A stretch of DNA of 15,185 nucleotides from Tritrichomonas foetus (Eukaryota > Parabasalia > Tritrichomonadida > Tritrichomonadidae). The stretch covers positions 2,698 through 17,882 of the forward strand of contig MLAK01001360.1 in the NCBI GenBank assembly GCA_001839685.1. The letters are read 5' to 3'. The notes below the pieces were generated by a model that was not told the origin of the DNA, did no database searches, and was given only the letters and a program-made list of their open reading frames with translations. Made by a program: the position numbers and the translations under genes. Below are positions 1-7,499 of the stretch, one piece after another (position 1 is the stretch's first letter; each line of letters begins with the position of its first letter).

Positions 1-25
1 TTTTTTTTTTTTTTTTTTTTTTTTT
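1..25. repeat. poly(T) run at window edge
   Basis: Twenty-five consecutive T, possibly longer beyond the window. It directly precedes an inverted repeat and a decayed transposase fragment. Homopolymer runs recur in this window (A45 at 11473-11517, T-rich tract at 6882-6905), so it may be simple slippage rather than a poly(A) tail of a retroposed copy. Confidence 0.9.
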
Positions 26-34
26 GAATTTATG

Positions 35-112
35 AAATTTAAACGTACTTTTATTATTTTGTATACAGTCAAGAATTTAAAAGTGTCAACTAATAAAAGT
101 ACGTTTAAATTT
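35..112. repeat. perfect 22-bp inverted repeat
   Basis: Positions 35-56 and 91-112 are exact reverse complements over 22 bp, separated by 34 nt. The arms carry the core AAACGTACTTTTATTA. The repeat ends 14 nt before an ATG (127) that opens a decayed transposase-like frame, so it may be the terminal or subterminal repeat of that element, or a folded-back pair of transposon ends. No second copy was seen in the window. Confidence 0.85.
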
Positions 113-126
113 AGACAATCATAAAA

Positions 127-545
127 ATGAGTAAAAAAACATCAACAACTAAATATTGATCGATTGAATTATCAGTGTTGGAAGAACGGCTGAAGCATAC
201 CTATGTATCCGAAAGGAGCATCAGAGCATTAAGAGCAATTCTAAATTTTTAGAGATTCAATTTCGCAAAGATCAATTAATTTTCATCAAGGAATTTATGG
301 AGTAATTTCAATATATGTCAATGAATAATAGGACATTAGGTTATATATTCCTATTGAAAGAAAGTCGGGCCGAAAAATGGTTAGAAACTTTATAGATGTA
401 AATGTACACTTAGCCGCCAATTGACCTTAACAGAAAATGAAGAAAATTTGATTTTAGAAGAAATTTTAAAATATTTTGACAGTGTGAATTTTTAAGCCGT
501 AAAGATATACTATTGGTTGTTAAAAAAACTGCCATCCTTTCGCTT
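127..545 (+). pseudogene. decayed N-terminal fragment of a pogo-like transposase
   Basis: An ATG at 127 opens a frame (MSKKTSTTKY, then a stop) that continues as ERLKHTYVSERSIRALRAIL and breaks again. Further on, in shifted frames, it reads LTENEENLILEEILKYFDS (about 424-481) and EFLSRKDILLVVKKTA (about 486-533). This last pair resembles the CENP-B-type helix-turn-helix of pogo/Tigger transposases, in which an 'LTxxEExxL...' helix is followed by an 'LsrkDILxxV' helix. The corresponding part of the pogo-like gene at 2343 is similar in layout but not in sequence, so this is a different, older copy. There are several stops and at least two frameshifts, and no DDE catalytic half follows. The family call is tentative. 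Confidence 0.5.
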
Positions 546-799
546 AGCGCTTCGCGCTGCTTCAATCTGTCCGTCCTATATATGTTATATCTATGTGTAT
601 AGCATATATAGGGGTATTATTTCATATCACATGTCATGGTGTTAGTGTATATAAACTCCTCTCAACAAACTAGGTTTATTTTGAATATAGGTTATTTTTA
701 CGTAACACAAAAAGTAGATATCGTCGAAAATTTCTTTACTAATAGTTAACGGTACTCCCTCAAAATAAACCTGCTTTATTGAACACTTTCTTGACTTTT
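546..799. other. spacer with hairpins, no gene seen
   Basis: AT-rich spacer between the pogo-like fragment and the 3' end of the Tc1-type pseudogene. It starts with a small GC-rich palindrome (AGCGC TTC GCGCT near 547-559). It also contains a 10-bp inverted repeat, CCTATATATG (575-584) with CATATATAGG (603-612), and the 13-bp inverted repeat listed separately. Part of it should be the 3' end of the Tc1-type element, but I could not match a terminal repeat to its other side. Confidence 0.5.
672..772. repeat. 13-bp inverted repeat beyond the Tc1-type pseudogene
   Basis: AGGTTTATTTTGA (672-684) and TCAAAATAAACCT (760-772) are exact reverse complements, 75 nt apart. The left arm overlaps a TA (671-672) but the right arm is followed by GC, so no clean TA duplication is visible. 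It may be the end structure of the adjacent Tc1-type element or a very small MITE of about 100 bp. Its core GTTTATTTTG also occurs in the inverted repeat at 11967-12019. Confidence 0.6.
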
Positions 800-2201
800 T
801 CAAAGGAATGTTTTTTTAATTGCATTGAATCTATTTTTGAGTTGTGCTGCCGTCTTTCTTGGGAAAAACTGTTTAATAATCTTCCATTTTTGTCCAATCT
901 CGTAGACTTTCGAGATAATTAATTTATCTTCATCTTGATTAAAGTTTCCTATTCCATTATCATTATCAATTGGATCTTGCGAATTCACAGATACATTATG
1001 TACCAAATTTTCTGTATCATAAACTTCATATTGGCATGGATTTCCTAAATTAATTTGAACATCACTCATATTATGTTTTAGTAAATGTTGAATGCTTTCT
1101 CCATTACTGGAAATCACAAGATATAATCGATAACGAAATGACTCCACTAACCTATTGATGGTTTCTATGGAGATTTGGTCCCATATTTGAGAGACAGTTT
1201 CTTTTAATTCTTGAATTGTTCGAACATTTTTTACATTTAATATTTTTTTCATAATTCCTCAAATGTTTTCTATCATTTTAAAGTCAGGACTGTTTGCTGG
1301 CCAAATTTTGAGATAGTTTAAATGATATTTAAGATATGTTGTAGATAAGCGCCCAGTATGGGCTGGTGCGCCATCCTGTTGAAATATATAATTGCAGACA
1401 CCAAAATGATTGTTCATATCATCAAGAAGACCATTTTGTGAAACAGATTGAATATAGCTTTTTGTATCTACAGTTTTTTCATGAAAAATTAATCTCAACT
1501 TGAAGTTTTCTCCGATTGCACCAAAAATCATGACACCATTATTAAAATTTCTGGCGTTCTGCAAATATTGCATGATGTTCATCACCATAACGTCTGTATA
1601 CCCATCTATTATCCGGACCGAGCGAAAACCTTGATTCATCACTAAACACAATATTTCGACACAACTCGTTTTTTATCATTGAATACGCNAAACTTACCCT
1701 TTTGAATTTTNGTAATTCGGTTAGCATTTGTTTCTGCTTCGGTGGTCGATATCGAAAACGTAATGAATTACGAATTGAATGCAAAGTGCCAATAGATATA
1801 TGATGAAATTGGTTTGAAACAAGTTCTTGTAATCTTCGATATGAAATTCGTGGATCTAACTCTGTATTAAGACAAACAAAGTTCAGAATTTCGCTTGAAA
1901 TTTGTTTAAGACGTCCATACACCAATGGTTGAGGAAGCTGATGTGTTTCAGAAAATTGATGAAGAACACGCCTGATTCTTTCTGATCCGCTTTTAGTCGA
2001 TTTTTTTGTCAATTCAATATTTTGATAGAGATAATAAAAAAATTATATTTCTTGATTCTTGTTATCAAACGTTGGTAAATACCGTAATAAATCAAGGGAA
2101 TGCATAGAATTGGATTTTATAAGAGTAATTGTGTGTTTCCATGGTTCAGGAAGGTACACAATATCGGATAAATAATTATTTTTCATTTTGGAAATCGACA
2201 T
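800..2201 (-). pseudogene. Tc1-type (DD34E) transposase pseudogene fused to a C-terminal Myb domain
   Basis: On the minus strand, an ATG at 2201 opens 52 codons up to a TAA (2043-2045). The frame resumes through a helix-turn-helix region (about 2012-1700) to the first catalytic Asp in FSDESRFSL (codon at 1638-1640). A frameshift near 1540-1575 then leads into GVMIFGAIGENF, the second Asp in FQQDGAPAHT (1373-1375) and the Glu in NSPDFKMIENI (1268-1270). Thirty-four residues separate Asp and Glu, the Tc1 spacing. A TGA (1259-1261) stands where Tc1 transposases have Trp after 'IEN[IL]', which suggests a single TGG-to-TGA change. The same frame then continues as the usual C-terminal part (IQELKETVSQIWDQI, LVESFRYRLYLVI) and runs on without a stop into a Myb/SANT domain. 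Two N bases (1689, 1711) lie inside. The gene is clearly inactive: two stops, one frameshift. A transposase would cut and paste its own element at TA sites. Confidence 0.85.
809..943 (-). other. Myb/SANT DNA-binding domain at the transposase C-terminus
   Basis: Residues 104-148 of the terminal open segment read FNQDEDKLIISKVYEIG, then QKWKIIKQFFPRKTAAQLKN, then RFNAIKK. This fits a single Myb repeat: an aromatic residue at the first Trp position (Phe104), the acidic 'EDxxL' helix, the central Trp (W123), and the recognition helix 'RTxxQxKNRfxxI'. It lies in the same uninterrupted frame as the Tc1 catalytic C-terminus, with a roughly 40-residue Asn/Asp-rich linker between (residues 62-103). 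Myb domains bind DNA through the third helix. Here it could bind the element's own ends or tether it to host sites, which is inference. Confidence 0.75.
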
Positions 2202-2265
2202 TTTTTTACAGGTCAAATCTAACCGCTAATTCTCGTTGAAAGCAATATACTTTAAAATCTTTTAA

Positions 2266-2276
2266 GAAAAAGTGGA
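2266..2276 (+). repeat. candidate left terminal inverted repeat of pogo-like element
   Basis: Eleven bases GAAAAAGTGGA, preceded within two bases by TA, match the reverse complement of 3876-3886. They lie 67 bp upstream of the transposase start. Confidence 0.45.
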
Positions 2277-2325
2277 ATCCTAATTTTGATCCTCTGAAAA
2301 ATTCTGAGGAGAAAACTTTCTCACT

Positions 2326-2339
2326 TCATTTTTCTCATT
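2326..2339 (+). promoter_or_regulatory. initiator-like motif before the pogo-like transposase
   Basis: TCATTTTTCTCATT, with its first A 15 nt before the ATG at 2343, closely resembles the trichomonad initiator (known consensus TCAYTWYTCATTA), apart from a two-base insertion. A further TCACTTCATT lies just upstream. If correct, it shows that the element carries a host-type core promoter and supports a parabasalid source. Confidence 0.45.
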
Positions 2340-2342
2340 TCC

Positions 2343-3728
2343 ATGCTTCAGTTTAAGAGCTGGAACAGCGCCGAACAATATAAGATCTATATGCTAAAAT
2401 ATAATAGGTTAACCTATCGGCAGATAACAGAACAGATGCCAGAATTGGGAAAAGACCAACAAAAAATTGTTCGAGCGCTCAAAAGAATTTTATTAAGTTA
2501 CAGTTGGTCCTTTGGGCTAAAAAATACTGTAATTTCTTGTCTTTGCCACGACGATGAGATCGAGCTTGCCAATAGGATTGAGGAATGCGCCACGAACATG
2601 AATTGTACAAAATTACCAATAATTACAGCCATTGCAAAAGAATTGAAAACTATTAGAAATTGTATGGCCATTCAGCATGCTCGAATAATTGGTTGTCCAA
2701 AAATCGTAGAATCTATTGAATTATATCTCGAGCAATGGGCTCATTTAATTGCAATTAAAAATGGAGAGTCGATTGAAGAGCAAAGGAGAAATTTTTGTAC
2801 AACCAGAAAAATTTCTTCATTTTTGAAAAATTTCATTTTCTTTCAAATGTTCAACCTCAATTTCTATATAACGCTGATGAAAGTTTTATTTCTTCCAATA
2901 AACAGTTCAAAGTCCTCGTTCCAAAAAATAAACGATCATTTGTTCCCATGAAAAAAATATGCAAGCGTATGTCGATATTTGCTATAATAAATGCTTCTGG
3001 CATAAAAATAAAGCCAATAATTATTTTATCCTAATTAAAAAATTTGCCTGATTCCTTAAGATCTCTAGAAGAGCAAGCTTATTTTACAAGTTCAACAACT
3101 GGTTGGGTCACCAAAAATATCTTTTTAATTTATGCCGAACTTTTTGTTCATCAAATAAACTTATGGAGAACTCAAAAACCTCCAAACGTTCAGTAAAGCC
3201 CGATATATTTAATAGTTGACAGTCATAATTCTAGAGCTTCTATTGAAGCTCTAGAACTAATTCAGAAAAACCATGTTGTATTAATAACACTTCCTTCACA
3301 TTGTACTCATGTCCTCCAACCTTTTGATGTTGGTGTTGGAGGACCAATAAAAACGTATTAGAGCAAATACTTTTCGCAATATTTTGATAGCGAAAATCAA
3401 ATTTTTACAAATGAAACTGACAAATTTAGATATATTTCTGTATTCACTATTTTGAGCGCATTTGAATTTGCTGGACGGTTTTCAAACGTGAAAAGCAGTT
3501 TTGAAAGGAGCGGCATTTTTCCTTTCAATCCTCAAAGACCATTAAATAATCCACATGTAAATCAATATGATTCTCAAGAATTTAACGGCTACAGAAAAAA
3601 TTCTTTATATCATAAATTATTTTGGCTTTGACGGGAAATATTCAACTATTCATGAAATTTGCTACCAAGGGGGAATTAACAAAGGCTTATTATTATCGGA
3701 ATTTCCAATAATTCACAGAAGTGTTTAA
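2343..3728 (+). pseudogene. pogo/Tigger-like (DD35D) transposase pseudogene
   Basis: The ATG at 2343 opens 202 codons. The first 50 residues look like a helix-turn-helix (LTYRQITEQMPELGKDQQKI); a CENP-B-like segment follows (DDEIELANRIEE, then LPIITAIAKELK). A frameshift around 2770-2800 leads to the DDE_1-type core: QFLYNADESF (first Asp, 2876-2878), YLIVDSHNSRAS (second Asp, 3218-3220) and LPSHCTHVLQPFDVGVGGP (third Asp, 3326-3328). The last two Asp have 35 residues between them. 'LPxHxTHxLQPxDVGvfgP' is a hallmark of pogo/Tigger/jerky transposases. In-frame stops lie at 3032, 3194 and 3359. A second frameshift near 3620 leads to a last segment (FDGKYSTIHEI) ending at 3728. The gene is dead, but all three catalytic Asp codons persist. 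Confidence 0.88.
3230..3255. repeat. perfect 11-bp hairpin inside the transposase gene
   Basis: TCTAGAGCTTC (3230-3240), loop TATT, GAAGCTCTAGA (3245-3255). It starts ten bases after the codon of the second catalytic Asp. It encodes part of SRASIEALEL, so it may be a coincidence of codon choice. Confidence 0.8.
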
Positions 3729-3875
3729 ACATAGCATTTTCTGATAGATTTTATTAAAATTCATTATACAAATAAAACATCCAATTACAAAATATATTAT
3801 ACTGATGAAAAATAGAAAATAATGCTTTAAAATTAAGATATAACGAAAACATATTTGAATGAATAAATAGTCGCA

Positions 3876-3886
3876 TCCACTTTTTC
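3876..3886 (+). repeat. candidate right terminal inverted repeat of pogo-like element
   Basis: TCCACTTTTTC is the exact reverse complement of 2266-2276 and is followed by AA and then TA. It lies about 150 bp after the transposase stop. Confidence 0.45.
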
Positions 3887-3902
3887 AATAAATCATTCTA
3901 TC

Positions 3903-4295
3903 TTACCAATATTTCAGATTTGCTATCAAATCTTCATTATTTATAGGAATGCTGTGTAAATATAAGTAGGGTCTAGGTACCGAAGGAAGTGAAGGAATAA
4001 TCTGTCTAATATTGCAATATAGTGTCATCGAAGTCATAAAAATCATAAGTGAAAAACATAATAGATTTTCAGTGAACCTGCGACCGCGTGGTGATACATT
4101 AAATAGATCAAATAGTTCTTGTAATATCGATTTACCTTCATTTGAAGAGAATTTTTTTGGTTTATCCTGAAGTTTCTGTAATTCTGAAATTTTATCTAAT
4201 AATTGTTTAATTTTTTAGCAGTTTCTAACGTTTTTCATCTTTTCACCTATATATTTCTTCTGTAGTTCGTTAACTCGATTAATATTAGTTGCTTT
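3903..4295 (-). pseudogene. transposase-like remnant with coiled coil, family uncertain
   Basis: This minus-strand frame runs 130 codons with a single internal TAA (4215-4217). At this base composition about ten stops would be expected. It starts with a heptad-like segment (INRVNELQKKYIGEKMKN, then IKQLLDKISELQKLQD). GKSILQELFDLFNVSP, GRRFTENLLCFSLMIFMTSM and LYCNIRQIIPSLPSVPRPYL follow. The pattern 'GRRFsexLxxFxLxIxxxSxxxYxxlRxxxPxLPs' recalls the region after the leucine zipper in P-element/THAP-associated transposases and related protist proteins. That resemblance is from memory and uncertain. There is no ATG at the upper edge and no catalytic part below it. It begins directly outside the pogo-like element. 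Confidence 0.45.
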
Positions 4296-5062
4296 TTAGT
4301 TATTTTTTTTTTCCATGTTTTTTAAAAAATGTACGTTATCGGTCAGCTAACTCGAAAACGGTAAGTTCAAATTTCCTGAGAATCACAAATGATTTGCTCC
4401 TGATTCATATTCGAATCATATTTAAATTTCAGAAATTTTGTACAGAGGGTTTGGGAGAAAAGTTATATTGATCATCAAAAATGTAAATTCCAATTTTTTT
4501 CCTTCTTGCTAAATTTCCACTATTGATACTCTTCTATTAGCATGGGAGTAGATAAATGACTTTAGGATTCTGGTGGCTTTATGAAATGTTGACTACAAAG
4601 AGAAAAAAATAGTTTAAAAATTTTGGCGGTTTTTCTTTAAAATACTTTTTCTCGATGGATACGCTACTTAGAGATAATTTACTAGCCTTAATTGAGAGTT
4701 CATATAGTATTATATATGCTGTATGAACCATGCCTTCTAAAAAATTGTTAACGAATTGTTGCCTTGGAGTTTAAACACTTCTTAATTCACCAATTATAAT
4801 AATTTTCACTTTTTTTCGTTTTATTATGTATTAGATGTCTTTGATATTATCCCAATTATTTAGTACTCTAATGAGATGTTATGATTCACAAGAAAGCTTT
4901 TGTGTCAAAAAAAGAAAAGTCATGAAAGCAAATTCAAAAGTTTATATGAAAAATTAAATACACTTCTTTTCAATTTACTAACTAGCCAATTTGTCACTAA
5001 TTAGTAATTTTTTGACGATACTTATGAAACGGTTGAGGTGAATATAATTGACCATAACTTGA
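4296..5062. other. AT-rich spacer, no supported gene
   Basis: No frame here has convincing coding character. It contains an imperfect hairpin (GTTCATATAG at 4698-4707 with CTGTATGAAC at 4719-4728, one mismatch). Its right end probably held the N-terminal part of the DDE-type remnant that follows, because a degraded acidic pair in YIDEK (about 5077-5091) lies where a first catalytic Asp would be expected. Confidence 0.4.
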
Positions 5063-5521
5063 CCTTATTTTCCTATATATAGACGAAAAGTAGTTGTTTC
5101 TGAAGAAATGGCCGCTCACCAATTATATTTTATAATAAATCGGAGTGTTCGCCATGCTTCATTGCTAGCGTGTATTAACGCAGTAGGAGATCATGTTATG
5201 CCTTTATATTTAAGCACACATCCAAAAATTGATGAAATTTTCGAAACAGGAATTCGGAATAATATTGATTAACAAACAATTCATGTTTCATCTGCATTTA
5301 TATTCAAAATTATATTTTATCATTGGTTATATGAAAATAAATGTATTACCAGTTTGTATTTTTTGGAATCTTTAAATGATTATATAAAAAACGATAAAAT
5401 TCAATTCAATGAGTTATTTATGATCTAAAGAAGTCTTTCTACGAACCTTTTTAAGATTATCTCACAAAAATGGAAACCAACAATGGAACCAATATCCCCA
5501 CATTCTCGTAACAGTTTATAA
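5063..5521 (+). pseudogene. DDE-type (pogo-like) transposase core remnant
   Basis: One frame runs about 152 codons with two internal stops (5270 and 5426), where roughly twelve would be expected by chance. It reads VSEEMAAHQLYFIINRSVRH, ASLLACINAVGDHVMPLYL, STHPKIDEIFETGIRNNID, then SSAFIFKIIFYHWLYEN. This resembles the stretch between the first and second catalytic Asp of DDE_1 transposases: 'tllxxInAxGxxlPpxxI', then 'TGi...d....sGfi....F..Wl'. No second Asp motif or 'LPSHxTHxLQPxD' follows. It is not close in sequence to the element at 2343, so it is another family or an older copy. Confidence 0.5.
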
Positions 5522-6505
5522 TAACCCCAAACTATTAATTAGTTCAAAATGATTACTTTTTCAACAGGGGCAGATCAGAAACAGAACAGTTTTAAAGAAA
5601 TTCTTTAAATAAATTTATTAATGATATTCATGAAAGCAAAGCTTTTTATACATTTTATGAATTCAGTAAAGAAACACATTAAATGAATTTAATGAAATCA
5701 TTCAGGAAATTTATTAAATTTATTAAAGAAATTTATTAAGGAACTTTATTAAATGAATCATAATCTGATAGAGTGTACAGTATTGAATTTGAGACTGTGA
5801 AAGAATTTGAGCGTGTGAAAATTTTCTTACATTAAGAAAAAAAATAAAAATCATTGAAAAAGCACCATTGTAAAATTATTTTGGATTGTTTCAATTAATT
5901 TTGGTAAATAATATAAGACTTTATCCGAAGACAAAAAAGAGGGTTAAAAAAAAAGAAATAAAAAACTTTGTTCTTGGTAATTGTGAATTTTAGTAATTGT
6001 GATTAGTTTTTTGGTTAGACTTCCTCATCCTGCTTTTTAAATAGTAAATATCCTTGGTTGACAACCCCATTTCGGTGATCTTCTTTCTTTGGAGATATTT
6101 TCTATTTTGACTTTTTTCTAAAAGAGATCTTTAAAATTTTTCTCCATTTATTTCATTTTGTGAGAATTTGAGTGTTGTATAATAAAACCCGTTTTCTCAA
6201 AGGATGATCGAATCGTTGTATCCATAAATGGACAAGTGCAAAATAATTATCATGTTTTGAAAAAGTTTAAATTTTTTTTTCAGACAAAGTGAAAACTACT
6301 TTCAATTTCAGCGTATTACCCGTCGATTTTAAATCGAATCGAATTTCCATCATTCATCATTTTATATTAGTCAATATAACCGAACTCACAACACCAATTC
6401 TAAGCTATAAAGAATTCTATCTAAGACCATTAACGTTTATCATCATTTCATTTTATTAAATGCAGAACAATATCGATTTCCAGATATTGATCTTTTTATT
6501 TAGGT
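5522..6505. other. AT-rich spacer with weak coding traces
   Basis: Mostly simple AT-rich sequence. Two short stretches look more protein-like than the rest. On the minus strand, 5990-6133 is open and includes KYLQRKKITEMGLSTKDIYY. On the plus strand, about 6198-6300 includes DDRIVVSINGQVQNNYHVLK. Neither has a recognisable family, and both are short enough to be chance or the last traces of decayed genes. Confidence 0.3.
5705..5754. repeat. short degenerate tandem repeat
   Basis: Four imperfect copies of a unit like GAAATTTATTAA follow one another (GGAAATTTATTAAA, TTTATTAAA, GAAATTTATTAAG, GAACTTTATTAAA). It is a small AT-rich minisatellite with no other function visible. Confidence 0.7.
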
Positions 6506-6622
6506 TCATCCATGGCCATTCACTTTGGCTTGTGCATAGACTTTGGCTTTTGCATCGATTGTTTTTCCCGCATGGCAATGCTTGACATAAATAATTTTAC
6601 ATTCGCATTGGCATTTTGACAT
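6506..6622 (-). CDS. possible small Cys/His-rich ORF (38 aa)
   Basis: An ATG at 6620-6622 opens 38 codons to TGA (6506-6508). The product begins MSKCQCECKIIYVKHCHAGK and ends with an Ala/Lys-rich tail containing two similar units (DAKAKVYA, QAKVNG). Four Cys (4, 6, 8, 16) and three His could bind metal. The DNA is clearly richer in G+C than its surroundings, and the tail comes from a roughly 19-bp direct repeat (ACTTTGGCTTGTGCATAG, then ACTTTGGCTTTTGCATCG). No homologue is recognised and no initiator motif is evident. It may be a repeat-derived chance ORF. Confidence 0.25.
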   Translation of the reverse strand: MSKCQCECKIIYVKHCHAGKTIDAKAKVYAQAKVNGHG

Positions 6623-7104
6623 TTACTTTTTTTTTTACTTTCCGGAATTTACTTTTCTGCAGTTACTTTATGTATTTACATATTTAAATACATGATGGAT
6701 TGAACCCGTTTCATTCTTCTCGCTTTATCGTTCATGTTCTTCACTCATGTTGATCGTTCTTGATTCACTGCGTCCATTCGTGCCTTTTGTTTTTTGAATC
6801 AACAGAAGAAGGAAAAAAAAAAGAATTTTTTTTTCTGCAAGTGATTAAAGACTAGTGCCTTTGCGTCTGAGCTTCTGCAGTATTTTTTTTTTTTATTTTT
6901 TTTTTGTATGTGTGTGTATGTGCGTGCGTGTTTTTTACATTTTACAGGCGTAATGAAAAAGAAAAAGCACTAACTTGTAGTGCTTTAAAAAATACATATA
7001 TAGACATAAAAAAAGAAAGAAAATCAGATATGAAATTTATGATATATATTCATCAATTCCCAAGGCATTTGTGTTTCTTTGGGTTCTTTAATATGTTATC
7101 AAAA
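6623..7104. other. low-complexity spacer
   Basis: No gene supported. It contains a 9-bp hairpin (ATGTATTTA at 6670-6678 with TAAATACAT at 6685-6693), a T-rich tract (6882-6905), a TG-rich microsatellite (6906-6930), and a second 9-bp hairpin (AAAGCACTA at 6964-6972 with TAGTGCTTT at 6978-6986). An open frame over 6904-7128 is built from these simple repeats and is not credible as a gene. Confidence 0.6.
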
Positions 7105-7407
7105 TTAGTTTTCGTCTCTAGCAAATGACTTCGAATTTTTTAATATATCCTGAGGAATGCCATTGAGTGAATTTCCGAAATTCTTTATTTTTCTTAAAAA
7201 TAAACTCAAACTAAATGCGTCTACCCCCAAGGTCGTATTGATAAAATTAGTTTTGGTGATTTGTCTATCATAATACCCGTTAATCAGATTATCAGATTAT
7301 TCAACATTTTGAAACACGGAACAAAGCTTTTCCTCTGGTTCTCTAAAGCGATCATTAATCGCCTGTCGAGAAAGATGTGGCCAACATACACGTATAAACT
7401 TGAATGC
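7105..7407 (-). pseudogene. unidentified, possibly transposase-derived remnant
   Basis: The minus-strand frame runs 100 codons with one internal TAA (7297-7299). It reads FIRVCWPHLSRQAINDRFRE, PEEKLCSVFQNVE, then, after the stop, LINGYYDRQITKTNFINTTL, GVDAFSLSLFLRKIKN and GIPQDILKNSKSFARDEN. A segment like 'LxVDAfSL' is found at the start of catalytic cores of several transposase-like protist protein families. I cannot name one with confidence. There is no start codon, and both ends run into spacer. Strand and style match the remnant at 3903-4295, so the two may be different pieces of one family. Confidence 0.35.
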
Positions 7408-7499
7408 TTATGATGAAAGTATATGTGAAATATAACAAAGATTATAGATCAACTCAGAGTAATCTAGAGGATTTATAGTAGTTATATTAAGGAGTGAAA

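Larger units (their letters stand above)
2265..3888 (+). mobile_element. pogo/Tigger-like DNA transposon, about 1.6 kb
   Basis: The decayed transposase gene 2343-3728 is bracketed by GAAAAAGTGGA at 2266-2276 and its exact reverse complement TCCACTTTTTC at 3876-3886. TA dinucleotides lie just outside, at 2263-2264 and 3889-3890; the outermost base or two differ between ends. Size and layout (short leader, one gene, about 150 bp trailer) suit the pogo group, which inserts at TA. The element sits immediately beside the 5' end of the Tc1-type pseudogene and may have truncated that element's terminal repeat. The boundaries are plausible rather than proven because the repeat match is short. Confidence 0.5.

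Noticed and set aside
1259..1261. TGA read as Trp (alternative genetic code)
   Set aside because: The intact genes use TGG for Trp and no internal TGA, and the transposase also has a TAA and a frameshift, so ordinary decay is simpler.
1689..1711. Two N bases as a biological signal
   Set aside because: Most likely collapsed sequence differences between near-identical transposon copies; nothing can be inferred from them beyond that.
4289..4471. 60-codon frame and an intron-like GTAAGT...TTTCAG pair (about 4362-4430) that would join MYVIGQLTRKR to a downstream frame
   Set aside because: The known trichomonad intron signals (GTAYGT and ACTAACACACAG) are absent, neither exon has a recognisable family, and GT/AG pairs are frequent in such sequence.
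6904..7128. 74-codon plus-strand frame
   Set aside because: It starts in a T-rich and TG microsatellite and has low-complexity translation; the opposite strand at 7105 holds better coding evidence.
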